A stretch of 64,000 bases of DNA, taken from NCBI GenBank assembly GCA_019321725.1, contig CM033116.1, forward strand, positions 18,125,869 to 18,189,868. Reading direction: 5' to 3'. This document shows positions 47,921-58,030 of the stretch, piece by piece. The translations under genes were made by a program, and so were the position numbers. Source of the stretch: Paulownia fortunei. Taxonomy: Eukaryota; Streptophyta; Magnoliopsida; Lamiales; Paulowniaceae. The notes under the pieces were generated by a model, which saw only the letters and a list, made by a program, of their open reading frames with translations, did not search any database and was not told the DNA's origin. The stretch's first letter is position 1. Every line of letters starts with the position of its first letter.

Positions 47921-49934
47921 ATGTCTTGGTGCACTATCGAGTCGGATCCTGGTATGCTGTGCTTTTGGTATTTTATTGTCTAAAATATTATATACCTGTT
48001 TCTTGACATTGAATGTAAATGGCTCTTCTTTTCCGAAAAAGGGGAAGTAAATAAGTTTTGTGGTACACATAGTTTAGAGTCAGAAATAGTTATCCGTTGT
48101 ATTCATGAGCAGAATTCAGCCTTCTTTGAGAAGAAATTTAGAATAGCTTGCGCATGTTTTTAGTCATTACCAATATATGGCATCAGAGAAGCAGTAAAGC
48201 TGAGGTTGGGTGATGCTTTGTTTGAGGGCGTGCCCACAATGTCCAAACTGTTGTAAAGAGCTATTTTTTTTTTTTTGGATACAAGGAGAATAGTTACTTA
48301 TTTTGTTGGATTCTAGCAAATAATAGTTTTAAATCACAGATTCTTTGTTTGTGTTGGAGTGATGTTGTTAGTATTTTTGTATTGGAAGGTGGACAGGTTT
48401 GGACTCTGAATGTAGTGGTGTCTACAGAGGGGCTAATATAGTCCACTTGATAATTTAGGGTAGATATTGTAATGTGGTGCTTAAAATTGGATTGATAGTA
48501 AATTTCCATTCAAGAATAGGGGATAATATTGCAGACCTATACTTGAGGGTAGAATATAGTGCATAAACATATCTTGAAATTGTAAATGATTGGAGGACCA
48601 TTAACATTTCAATAAGATAAGTAATCAGCTGAACAAATTAACTATCCTAAATGGTTTCCCTTGAGACACCCATTGGCAAGTCAAGCATTGCAGCGACATA
48701 TTTATGGCAAACCTTTTAGCAGGATATGCATAATGGTAAGGTATCACAATTGCCAGGTCATTTTTATTGGCCAACTTATGAAAAGAGAAGGGTTAGTAGA
48801 AGGCCTGTTGGAAACTTGACAGTCAGTCTGAAAGAATGGATGTAGCAAAGTTGGAAAAGGAAATATGTCCAAGGAAATTGGTCTTTGACTGGAAAAACTA
48901 TATCTTTAGTTATTTATTTTTTAGGTAAAACTATAAGAGGAAGATGCTTCACGCTTTGGTGCGACTTGAACTTGAGAACTTGTAGAGTTGGAAGCTCAAC
49001 TTTTGCCACTTCATCAAAGTAAAGAAAGATCTTTCTTTCGAGGCTCCAAGATAAAGAGAAAATTCTTTTCTTACGAATTTTTTTTTAAAAAGGGGAGTGG
49101 TTAATTGGTCACATTTTATTCATGAAATGGCTTGGATTGGTATTAGTCTGGATACGGCAAAATCATTCTATTAGATCGAATAAGTACATTCGATCTAATA
49201 AGTACCTTGTATCAGAATTGAGAAATTCTATGGCTCGGATCTTTAGTATTCTCTTATTTATTACCTGTGTCTACTATTTAGGCAGAATACCGTCACCCAT
49301 TTTTACTAAGAAACTGAAAGAAACCTCAAAAACGGAAGAACCACAAAATATAGGTTAATACGTTAGGTTGATTTAGCTAAAATGAGAATGGCCTGTTAGG
49401 TAATACGTTGTCAGCTGGAGCTCTATGGTTTGGGTCTGGGTCCTGTTAGTTGTATACTTCAGCAGCACATCTTCTTTACACATTCTTGCTTGTGGATATA
49501 CTTGGGGGCATCCAGGTATGATCATTGACATTAATCAACTTTAATTGATTTGATGCCTTTCTTTGCTGAAATCTAGTCTACTCAAGTGTTTTAAAGGACA
49601 ATTTTTTTCCATACTAAACAGTAAGTGATCAGTGATTACTCCTAACTACCTTCACACACAACCACTGCAAAACCATCTCTTTTATACAAACTAGAAAATG
49701 AGATAGTCCATTTCTACATCAACATTAGTGAGCAGCAACATTTAAGCCAATTTGTAACTTGACAAAACCCATTAAAGTGGACTGAAATTCTTTCTGGGAA
49801 CATACATAGGGAGGGAGACAGAGAGAGATCAGTTTGAAGGGACTAAGTTGTACTCAAAGACTCTGGCGTCTCGGTGGTTCTTCCTTTTCATAGTTAAAGA
49901 ATCCCCTGTAAAGCAGTTATCAAGTACTGCTAAA

Positions 49935-50009
<75 letters not shown>

Positions 50010-53000
50010 ACTTATCAAGTACTGCTAAATACGATCTAATATTTTCAATTTATATCATACAGCATACTCTACTGTTTTCCATCTAAATGCTGTCTTGTGC
50101 CTTATATCAAAAATTTTCACAAAGCTATTTACCTAAGATCCCTGAACTTGAAATGGCATCTTTTTCAAGATAACCACCTCCTTTCCTTAAGACTCTTGCA
50201 TCTCGGTGGTGCTTTCTTTTCAGAATTGAAGAATCCCCTGGAGAGCAGTTATCAATTATCAAATACTGCTAAATGCGATAATTTTTTTTCAATTTATACC
50301 ATACATGCTGCTCTGCTGTTTTCCATCTAAATGCTGTCATGTACCTTGCATAAAATTTTCTTACAATTATCCAAAATAATTTCTTACTTTGGGAAGTAAA
50401 ACAACACCATCTGTTCTCCGAAATGACATACTGTTTCGTTTCTCTGATAAGTTACAACTCTTATAAAAGTTTATGCCTTAGTGTGCATATTTTTGTGTAT
50501 GATTGCCATGTTCTCCTGATTCCACTCAACTTTTACTTCTCTAAATTTACATTTTCCTGAGAAAGCTACAAAAGGAATACTAAAATAATAAGTTCAGAGC
50601 TGTGATGCTCCCCTTCTCTTGCTCAATTGTGCCATAGGTGTTAAAACATCAAGACAAGCCTGGTGACTAGCCTTGTTTGTGGCCTAGATGACTAGGCAGC
50701 TGCAGAGCAATATTTAAAAAATGAAAAAATTGATTTCTGCAGTTCAAAGCATACAGATAAGAATATTTAAAGTTTATCTTTGCTGTCATGAAGTTCATGT
50801 GCATTCTTATTCGTATCATTTTTTTCCCACTATTTGTATTGTATATGGGTTGTTCTGCTGCTAAAATGCACCATTATATATCTCTATGTACTTTTTCATG
50901 TAATTTATAAACTTGACAAGAACAAAATAGCACTTAAACAATGAAATATAATTTTATTATGTATTTGCTTGAATTCGAACAATTAATAATATAACATTTA
51001 GGTGAGGTCCTCGAGGAGAAAATTGGCTGCTACTCATTTGGGCCAAGCCTTGTTTCTGAGGCTCCTAGGCAACCATCTGTAACGACAATGAAGTCTACTT
51101 CTCAGAAGTTATACTTCCTGAGGAAGATATGGAAACATGCATAGTTCACTGGTAACAATACCAAAATTGTTGCAAATAATCGCCACTAAAATCTATCATG
51201 AAGAGCATATCATTCCTTTTTGTTTGGACCTCTTTTTCTCCAACCTTTGGTTCCTTTTCCTTTGTCAGTAATGGAGTTCTCTAACCTTCAGTATTCTGCT
51301 CCGGGATTTTTATGCAGTATTTTCATTGGACTGCTACTCATCTTCACCCTTATGATGTCAGTCATCACTTTAGTTATTAAGCTGCCTTTGTCAATTGGGT
51401 CTAGAAACTGGTTTCCTTTTTGTAAGTAAAGTTTCATTGGAAGGGCTCCAAGGGGGTGCTACCCATATGCATCTACACAATTTTAACTTTCCTCAAACTA
51501 AAAAAGAGATATTAACCATTTGTTGATTTTCCATAATTCGAGATGATAAAGTATTTTGACATTTGTTTTTCTTTTTCGACCTGTTGGAATACTTTTGTGC
51601 ACTGTTTCCATGACTGGGCTTAGAAACTGATTTCTCATATAGTATGTGCTTGCATTTCTTTCTAACAAGTCCATAATGTATGCATGCGGTTAAGTTTTTT
51701 TTGGGACTGCAGGTGTTTTCACTGAACTTGTACAGCAGATGCAAGTTAAAGGTGTTCAGGTATTGTTCTAGAGATATATTCATTAGTGCCCCGTACTTGA
51801 GAATTGAGATCCATGATGTATTAGGCATAATGAGTGGACAATTTTGCTTATTCTACATACTTGCTTTCTTCCAACTTTAATGCATAACTTTCGAACTTGA
51901 ATAGTCTGGCGATTTATCACAATTGGCTTGATGAGTAAATTGGTCTATGGTTGCAATCACAATTAAAACAATTGGCTGAAGTTCTAAAATTATTGGTATG
52001 GTCGTCCCATATTTGGTGCACTAGGAATTCGGAGCGGTAAACTTGGGAACTTGAAATTTTCTTTTCTTTAGCTTGTCTTTTTTACTGTTTGAGGTTAAAT
52101 TATTGAAAGAAAAAATTGTAGAAAATTAACTTTTTGACTGAGGATTGGTGGTTTCCCTTTTACTTTTTCAGTAGTTTAAATTATAAAGACTCTTTAATTT
52201 CAATGAAATTGAATGGTGTCATCTAAAGTAATTGAGAGTACATAGATGAAGTGATCTATAGAAGCCTACATTCAGCAATTTAAGGCTGGTAGCAGTGCAA
52301 TTGCTACCAGTTACTTGACTCTAAGCAATTTGTATTGTGGCATTATCTTTGTTTAGATTGGTATCATCTGGTTGTCATCATATTCAAAACTTGATGTTAC
52401 TCTACATTGGCTTCATGCTATTTGGTATAGGCTTTAGATTAGTAGCACAAGCATTATTTTTTTGTTCTAAATATGCATTTCTGAAGAAGCTTTTCAAACA
52501 TGTTTGCAATTATGAGATGTGGATATATACTGGATATTCTGTTATTGTTGTACATGATGCAAAATCAACTAATCATTCACCAAAAAGGTGGTGAAACTAC
52601 AAGAAAATTCACTTGTATTAATTAATACGCTCTTTGAAATCATCAAAATCTCTTTGTAAAAAATTGTAGAACTATCACTGATCTTGAAATATATATCTTC
52701 AAGGGTTTTAAAAATGCTGCAGTTCTGTAACTAATTGATTTTGTAGAGGAAAAACTAGAACCAATTTACTTAATTCGATTACCAACAAGACTAACAAAAA
52801 CATAGGTTATAGGATGATAGATGTTACTTGGATGGGATTCATTTCGTTAAGGTAATAGTATGCAAGAAGGCTTCAATTGGCTCTTGAAAGCAATTATATG
52901 GCTTTATTTGCAAGGCATTTTAACCACTGATGTGGTGATCATTGAACCCAATCAGTCAAATTGTCAGAAAGATTGCCCATGCTTCTCAAACCTCAGGTTT

Positions 53001-55188
53001 TTGGGTCATTAGTCAACAGCTCCCTGGACACTAATATGGGGAGGATTTTCGTTGGTGGAATCGTCTGCTTTCAGGCTGTGCCACATCTGGTGTGTATGAA
53101 CGGATTTGATCAAATTCTGTTATCAAATTCTGTAGGCCTATTTTATCAACAAAGTTTCTATTTGGGGGATGCATAAAAGATTTGAATTTAGCTGGAGAGG
53201 AGGACAGATGCAATTATAGAACGAATGCTAGATATGGCTCAAAGATGTTTCTACCTTGTTTGATTCGAAGGAGATCTTTGAACTCAGAGAAGGGATACAA
53301 TGTTTAGTTCATGGGGGTTTGGATTACTCCCTGGCAACTATTTTTTTTTTTTTTTTTCAAAAAAGAAGGCCTCCGTCACGTCATAAGATTATATGGGGGC
53401 TGACTTAAAATGATATCCAATATTTGTCCATATATCCAAAAAATAGACTTGTTTTTTTCCTTTTGGAAGTTTCTGCACTCAATTATGATGCTCAGAGCCT
53501 CAGAGCCTCAGACTTCAGCTTTTTAAGTTATAACATCTGAAGAGGTGCTGGTATTTATGTTTTAAATTTTGATCCCATTTGTTGGAAATTTTCTTTTGGG
53601 GTTGTACGAAAACTTTAACCTAAACTTTGGAGTTTTAAGTGAATGTGCTGGCTTTGATTTGTATGTATGAACTCCGTATCACAGGCAAGATGTTTCAAAT
53701 CATACAGCAAATGTAAGAGGTATGTATTGATTGGTTGAAAGTCATACTTGAACTAGTCTGAGCATCATTTTGGTAGCTGAGTAATTTGCTAGCCAGATAT
53801 GGCTGGAAGCAACCTTGTTTGTTCACTAGTGTGATTTAAAGATATAAAGCTTTATCATTTCATTGCTCCAGTTTTTTTTTTTTTTTCTGACAATATTTTC
53901 CTTCCTGTTTCATCTGTTATTCTTGATGTGTCCCACCATTTAGTGAAATTCTTTATGCTGGCTGCCTTTGCTACCTTTTTGGATTAGTATGGGTTAGGTT
54001 CCTTATTTCATTTGCTTTTGCCAAGCAGGTTGAGGAGTTGTATTCATTGGATCTTGATTCTCTTAATAATTTAAGGTAAATTGATTAATCAATGTCAGTC
54101 TGTTGTTTACTTAATTTTAATTCTTTTAATCTCTCATTTTTTATTTCTAAATTGATGCTTTTCTAATTACCATTATACTCTCATGCCTCGGGATTTTTCT
54201 TTTTTTTTTCTTGGCTAATTTATAGGCCAGTGTATGGGCTAATATTCCTCTTCAAATGGCGTCCCGGCGAGAAGGATGAGCGTCTTGTGATAAAGGATCC
54301 AAATCCAAACTTGTTTTTTGCCAGCCAGGCTAGTTTTCCACACCACTATCTCTGCTGGACATAATAACTGAAACTTTAAGCTGCTGCAATAGTGTTATTC
54401 TTGTATAATTATAGGTGATCAATAATGCATGTGCAACCCAAGCAATCCTGTCAATTCTGATGAACAGTCCTGATGTTGATATTGGCCCAGAGTTGTCAGC
54501 TCTGAAAGAATTCACCAAAAACTTTCCTCCTGAGCTTAAAGGTTTGGCTATCAATAACAGCGAAGCAATCCATACAACTCATAATAGTTTTGCTAGACCC
54601 GAACCCTTTGTACATGAAGAGCAAAATGCTGCTGGGAAAGACGATGATGTCTATCACTTCATCAGCTATATTCCTGTTGATGGTGTACTGTACGAGCTTG
54701 ATGGATTGAAGGAGGGACCTATAAGCCTCGGGCAATGCCCTGGTGGGCCTGGCGATATGGAGTGGTTACGCATGGTACAACCAGTGCTTCAAGAACGGAT
54801 AGAAAAATATTCCAGAAATGAAATAAGGTTCAATCTGATGGCGATAATAAAGAACAGGAAAGAGATGTATACGGCTGAGCTCAAGGAACTCCAAAGGAAA
54901 AGGGAGCGAATCCTCCAGCAGCTTGCTGCCTTGCAGTCAGAGAGAATGGTGGATGGCAGCAACGTTGAAGCCCTGAGTAGAACACTTTCAGAAATAAATT
55001 CTGGTATTGAGGCTGCTACCGAGAAGATATTGATGGAGGAGGAGAAGATCAAGAAATGGAGAACAGAAAATATCCGTCGGAAGCACAATTACATACCCTT
55101 TTTGTTCAACTTTTTGAAGATTCTTGCTGAAAAGAAGCAGTTGAGAGCCCTCATAGAGAAGGCCAAACAGAAACAAGCCAAATCCTAG
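47921..55188 (+). CDS. UCH2: Ubiquitin C-terminal hydrolase, UCHL5/UCH37 type
   Basis: A cysteine protease that removes ubiquitin; UCH37-type enzymes act with the proteasome. Exons: 47921-47951, 51713-51759, 54029-54075, 54226-54328, 54415-55188, in frame to 333 residues, the size of Arabidopsis UCH1/UCH2. The start [13 protein letters not shown] is the normal N-terminus. Catalytic residues are visible: the oxyanion Gln and nucleophile Cys in [12 protein letters not shown], the His in DDVYHFISY and the Asp in YELDGLKEG. The C-terminal ULD-type extension is Lys/Glu-rich and coiled ([20 protein letters not shown]) and ends [21 protein letters not shown]. Introns 1-3 are GT-AG; intron 4 (54329-54414) has a GC donor, CAG|GCTAGT. 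Intron 1 is 3.8 kb and holds a plastid ycf1 fragment and repeats. The symbol could equally be UCH1. The last three exons are duplicated downstream. Confidence 0.92.
48930..49025 (-). repeat. SINE-like tRNA-derived fragment in UCH intron 1
   Basis: Read on the minus strand, AGTGGCAAAAGTTGAGC resembles a pol III A box and CAAGTTCAAGTCGCACC a B box, about 40 bp apart, followed by AAAGCGTG. This is the head of a tRNA-related SINE family seen in eudicots. No clear 3' tail or TSD. Confidence 0.4.
49096..49342 (+). pseudogene. ycf1: Nuclear plastid DNA insertion: ycf1 (TIC214) fragment
   Basis: The plus-strand frame reads [18 protein letters not shown], then SIRSNKY, then [20 protein letters not shown] and [19 protein letters not shown] before falling out of homology. 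This is the conserved N-terminal membrane part of the plastid-encoded Ycf1 protein. Only about 80 codons are present, with no start or continuation, inside intron 1 of the UCH gene, so it is a plastid-to-nucleus transfer (NUPT). The reading frame is still open, which indicates a fairly recent transfer. The short repeat ATTCGATCTAATAAGTAC/ATTAGATCGAATAAGTAC is part of the ycf1 text. Confidence 0.9.
49857..50350. repeat. Local duplication around a (GA)35 microsatellite in UCH intron 1
   Basis: An uninterrupted (GA)n tract occupies 49938-50008. The 22-bp string TTATCAAGTACTGCTAAATA(CG) occurs both just before and just after it. A diverged copy of the wider segment (CTCGGTGGT...AAGAATCCCCTG...CAGTTATCAA..., then TTTTCCATCTAAATGCTGTC) recurs at 50190-50345. 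The Arg-Glu and Ser-Leu repeat frames here are artefacts of the tract. Confidence 0.8.
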
Positions 55189-55318
55189 AGGAACCTGTAA
55201 CACTGCTCAAGTGACATGCTGTTTCAAATCTTAACATCTGATTATAAGATATTAGGTTTACAATGCTTCTGTTTTCCGTCGTTTTTAGCTCCTATTCTTT
55301 TGATGAGAGATTAATGAC

Positions 55319-55398
55319 ACTCATATTTGAAGAAATGTGAAATCAGATTCCAGTTGAAACTCATATTTGAAGAGATGTGAAGTCAGATTCCAGTTGAA
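55319..55398 (+). repeat. 40-bp tandem repeat in the UCH 3'UTR
   Basis: The unit starting ACTCATATTTGAAGAAATG is followed by a second unit with AAGAGATG and AAGTCAG variants (55319-55358, 55359-55398). The same pair occurs in copy B near 57807-57886, so it is older than the segmental duplication. Confidence 0.85.
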
Positions 55399-55536
55399 AT
55401 GTTTTGATATTTTACTTTGTAGAAAAGGGGCCAGGCTGTTTGAAACACACACAGAATAGCAAGATTTTTAATTTTCATAACAATGTTGTAGATAATAAAG
55501 CCTCTTCATAGCTGTTACTTCCATTTGAGTGATGGG

Positions 55537-55757
55537 TAGACCCGATTACGGGTCGGGTTCGATTTGGACTCAGTTTGTAACCGGACCATGATCAACGGTA
55601 TGAGTCCAACCTGTGGACCCATAATCGGCCCGTGGACGGGTTTGAATATTCTAAACCCATGAACCATTGGGCCCGGCCCGGCGATTCCAAGCTGAAAAAA
55701 AAAGAAGTAAAAATAGTCGTTGTGACCGTTGCCGCACTTCAAACGGTCATTTGACCC
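55537..55757 (+). mobile_element. Truncated left end of the hAT element (copy A)
   Basis: Begins TAGACCCGATTACGGGTCGG after GTGATGGG, which corresponds position for position to the left end of the complete element at 58031 and its GTGATAGA duplication. It keeps about 220 bp, then breaks at the duplication junction. Compared with the complete element it differs at many sites, almost all C/T or G/A. Confidence 0.85.
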
Positions 55758-56446
55758 TTTTTTTTTTTTTTAAAAGAAGGCCTCCGTCACGTCATAAGAT
55801 TATATGGGGGCTGACTTAAAATGATATCCAATATTTGTCCACATATCCAAAACATAGGCTGTTTTTTTCCTTTTGGAAGTTTCTGCACTCAATTATGATG
55901 CTCAGAGGCTCAGAGCCTGAGACTTCAGCTTTTTAAGTTATAACATCTGAAGAGGTGCTGGTATTTATGTTTTAAATTTTGATCCCATTTGTTGGAAATT
56001 TTCTTTTGGGGTTGTACGAAAACTTTAACCTAAACTTTGGAGTTTTAAGTGAATGTGCTGGCTTTGATTTGTATATATGAACTCCGTATCACAGGCAAGA
56101 TGTTTCAAATCATACAGCAAATGTAAGAGGTATGTATTGATTGGTTGAAAGTCATACTTGAACTAGTCTGAGCATCATTTTGGTAGCTGAGTAATTTGCT
56201 AGCCAGATATGGCTGGAAGCAACCTTGTTTGTTCACTAGTGTGATTTAAAGATATAAAGCTTTATCATTTCATTGCTCCAGTTTTTGTTTTTTTTCTGAC
56301 AATATTTTCCTTCCTGTTTCATCTGTTATTCTTGATGTGTCCCACCATTTAGTGAAATTCTTTAAGCTGGCTGCCTTTGCTACCTTTGCTACCTTTTTGG
56401 ATTAGTACGGGTTAGGTTCCTTATTTCATTTGCTTTTGCCAAGCAG

Positions 56447-57606
56447 GTTGAGGAGTTGTATTCATTGGATCTTGATTCTCTTAATAATTTAAGGTAAATT
56501 GATTAATCAATGTCAGTCTGTTGTTTACTTAATTTTAATTCTTTTAATCTCTCATTTTTTATTTCTAAATTGATGCTTTTCTAATTACCATTATACTCGC
56601 ATGCCTCAGGATTTTTCTTTTTTTTTTCTTGGCTAATTTATAGGCCAGTGTATGGGCTAATATTCCTCTTCAAATGGCGTCCCGGGGAGAAGGATGAGCG
56701 TCTTGTGATAAAGGATCCAAATCCAAACTTGTTTTTTGCCAGCCAGGCTAGTTTTCCACACCACTATCTCTGCTGGACATAATAACTGAAACTTTAAGCT
56801 GCTGCAATAGTGTTATTCTTGTATATTTATAGGTGATCAATAATGCATGTGCAACCCAAGCAATCCTGTCAATTCTGATGAACAGTCCTGATGTTGATAT
56901 TGGCCCAGAGTTGTCAGCTCTGAAAGAATTCACCAAAAACTTTCCTCCTGAGCTTAAAGGTTTGGCTATCAATAACAGCGAAGCAATCCGTACAACTCAT
57001 AATAGTTTTGCTAGACCCGAACCCTTTGTACATGAAGAGCAAAATGCTGCTGGGAAAGACGATGATGTCTATCACTTCATCAGCTATATTCCTGTTGATG
57101 GTGTACTGTACGAGCTTGATGGATTGAAGGAGGGACCTATAAGCCTCGGGCAATGCCCTGGTGGACCTGGTGATATGGAGTGGTTACGCATGGTACAACC
57201 AGTGATTCAAGAACGGATAGAAAAATATTCCAGAAATGAAATAAGGTTCAATCTGATGGCGATAATAAAGAACAGGAAAGAGATGTATACGGCTGAGCTC
57301 AAGGAACTCCAAAGGAAAAGGGAGCGAATCCTCCAGCAGCTTGCTGCCTTGCAGTCAGAGAGAATGATGGATGGCAGCAACGTTGAAGCCCTGAATAGAA
57401 CACTTTCAGAAATAAATTCTGGTATTGAGGCTGCTACCGAGAAGATATTGATGGAGGAGGAGAAGTTCAAGAAATGGAGAACAGAAAATATCCGTCGGAA
57501 GCACAATTACATACCCTTTTTGTTCAACTTTTTGAAGATTCTTGCTGAAAAGAAGCAGTTGAGAGCCCTCATAGAGAAGGCCAAACAGAAACAAGCCAAA
57601 TCCTAG
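56447..57606 (+). pseudogene. Duplicated UCH exons 3-5 without exons 1-2
   Basis: Exons 56447-56493, 56644-56746 and 56833-57606 repeat exons 3-5 of the UCH gene. All splice sites are kept, including the GC donor CAG|GCTAGT. The 257-residue last exon is fully open and differs from copy A by five residues that I can see (His to Arg, Leu to Ile, Val to Met, Ser to Asn, Ile to Phe). The catalytic Gln, Cys, His and Asp are retained. There is no copy of exon 1 or 2 and no obvious promoter, so alone it is a truncated duplicate. It could still be used if exon 2 spliced past copy A into it, giving an alternative full-length enzyme. I class it as a pseudogene with that reservation. Confidence 0.7.
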
Positions 57607-58030
57607 AGGAACCTGTAACACTGCTCAAGTGACATGCTGTTTCAAATCTTAACATCTGATTATAACTTTTCATGATTTTCAGTTAATTTACATAAGTCAT
57701 TTATCTGGATTTGTATAATATGGAATTCATATCTTATTATTAGGTTTACAATGCTTCTGTTTTCCGTTGTTTTTAGCTCCTATTCTTTTGATGAGAGATT
57801 AATGACACTCATATTTGAAGAAATGTGAAATCAGATTCCAGTTGAAACTCATATTTGAAGAGATGTGAAGTCAGATTCCAGTTGAAATGTTTTGATATTT
57901 TACTTTGTAGAAAAGGGGCCAGGCTGTTTGAAACACACACAGAATAGCATGATTTTTAATTTTCATAACAATGTTGTAGATAATAAGTTAAAGGCCTCTT
58001 CATAGCTGTTACTTTCTTTTGAGTGATAGA

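Noticed and set aside
49829..50039. Arg-Glu and Ser-Leu repeat proteins
   Set aside because: Both are translations of the (GA)n microsatellite in an intron.
54330..57621. Minus-strand frames of 71-99 codons antisense to both UCH last exons
   Set aside because: They are shadows of the conserved plus-strand coding sequence and occur in duplicate only because the exons do.
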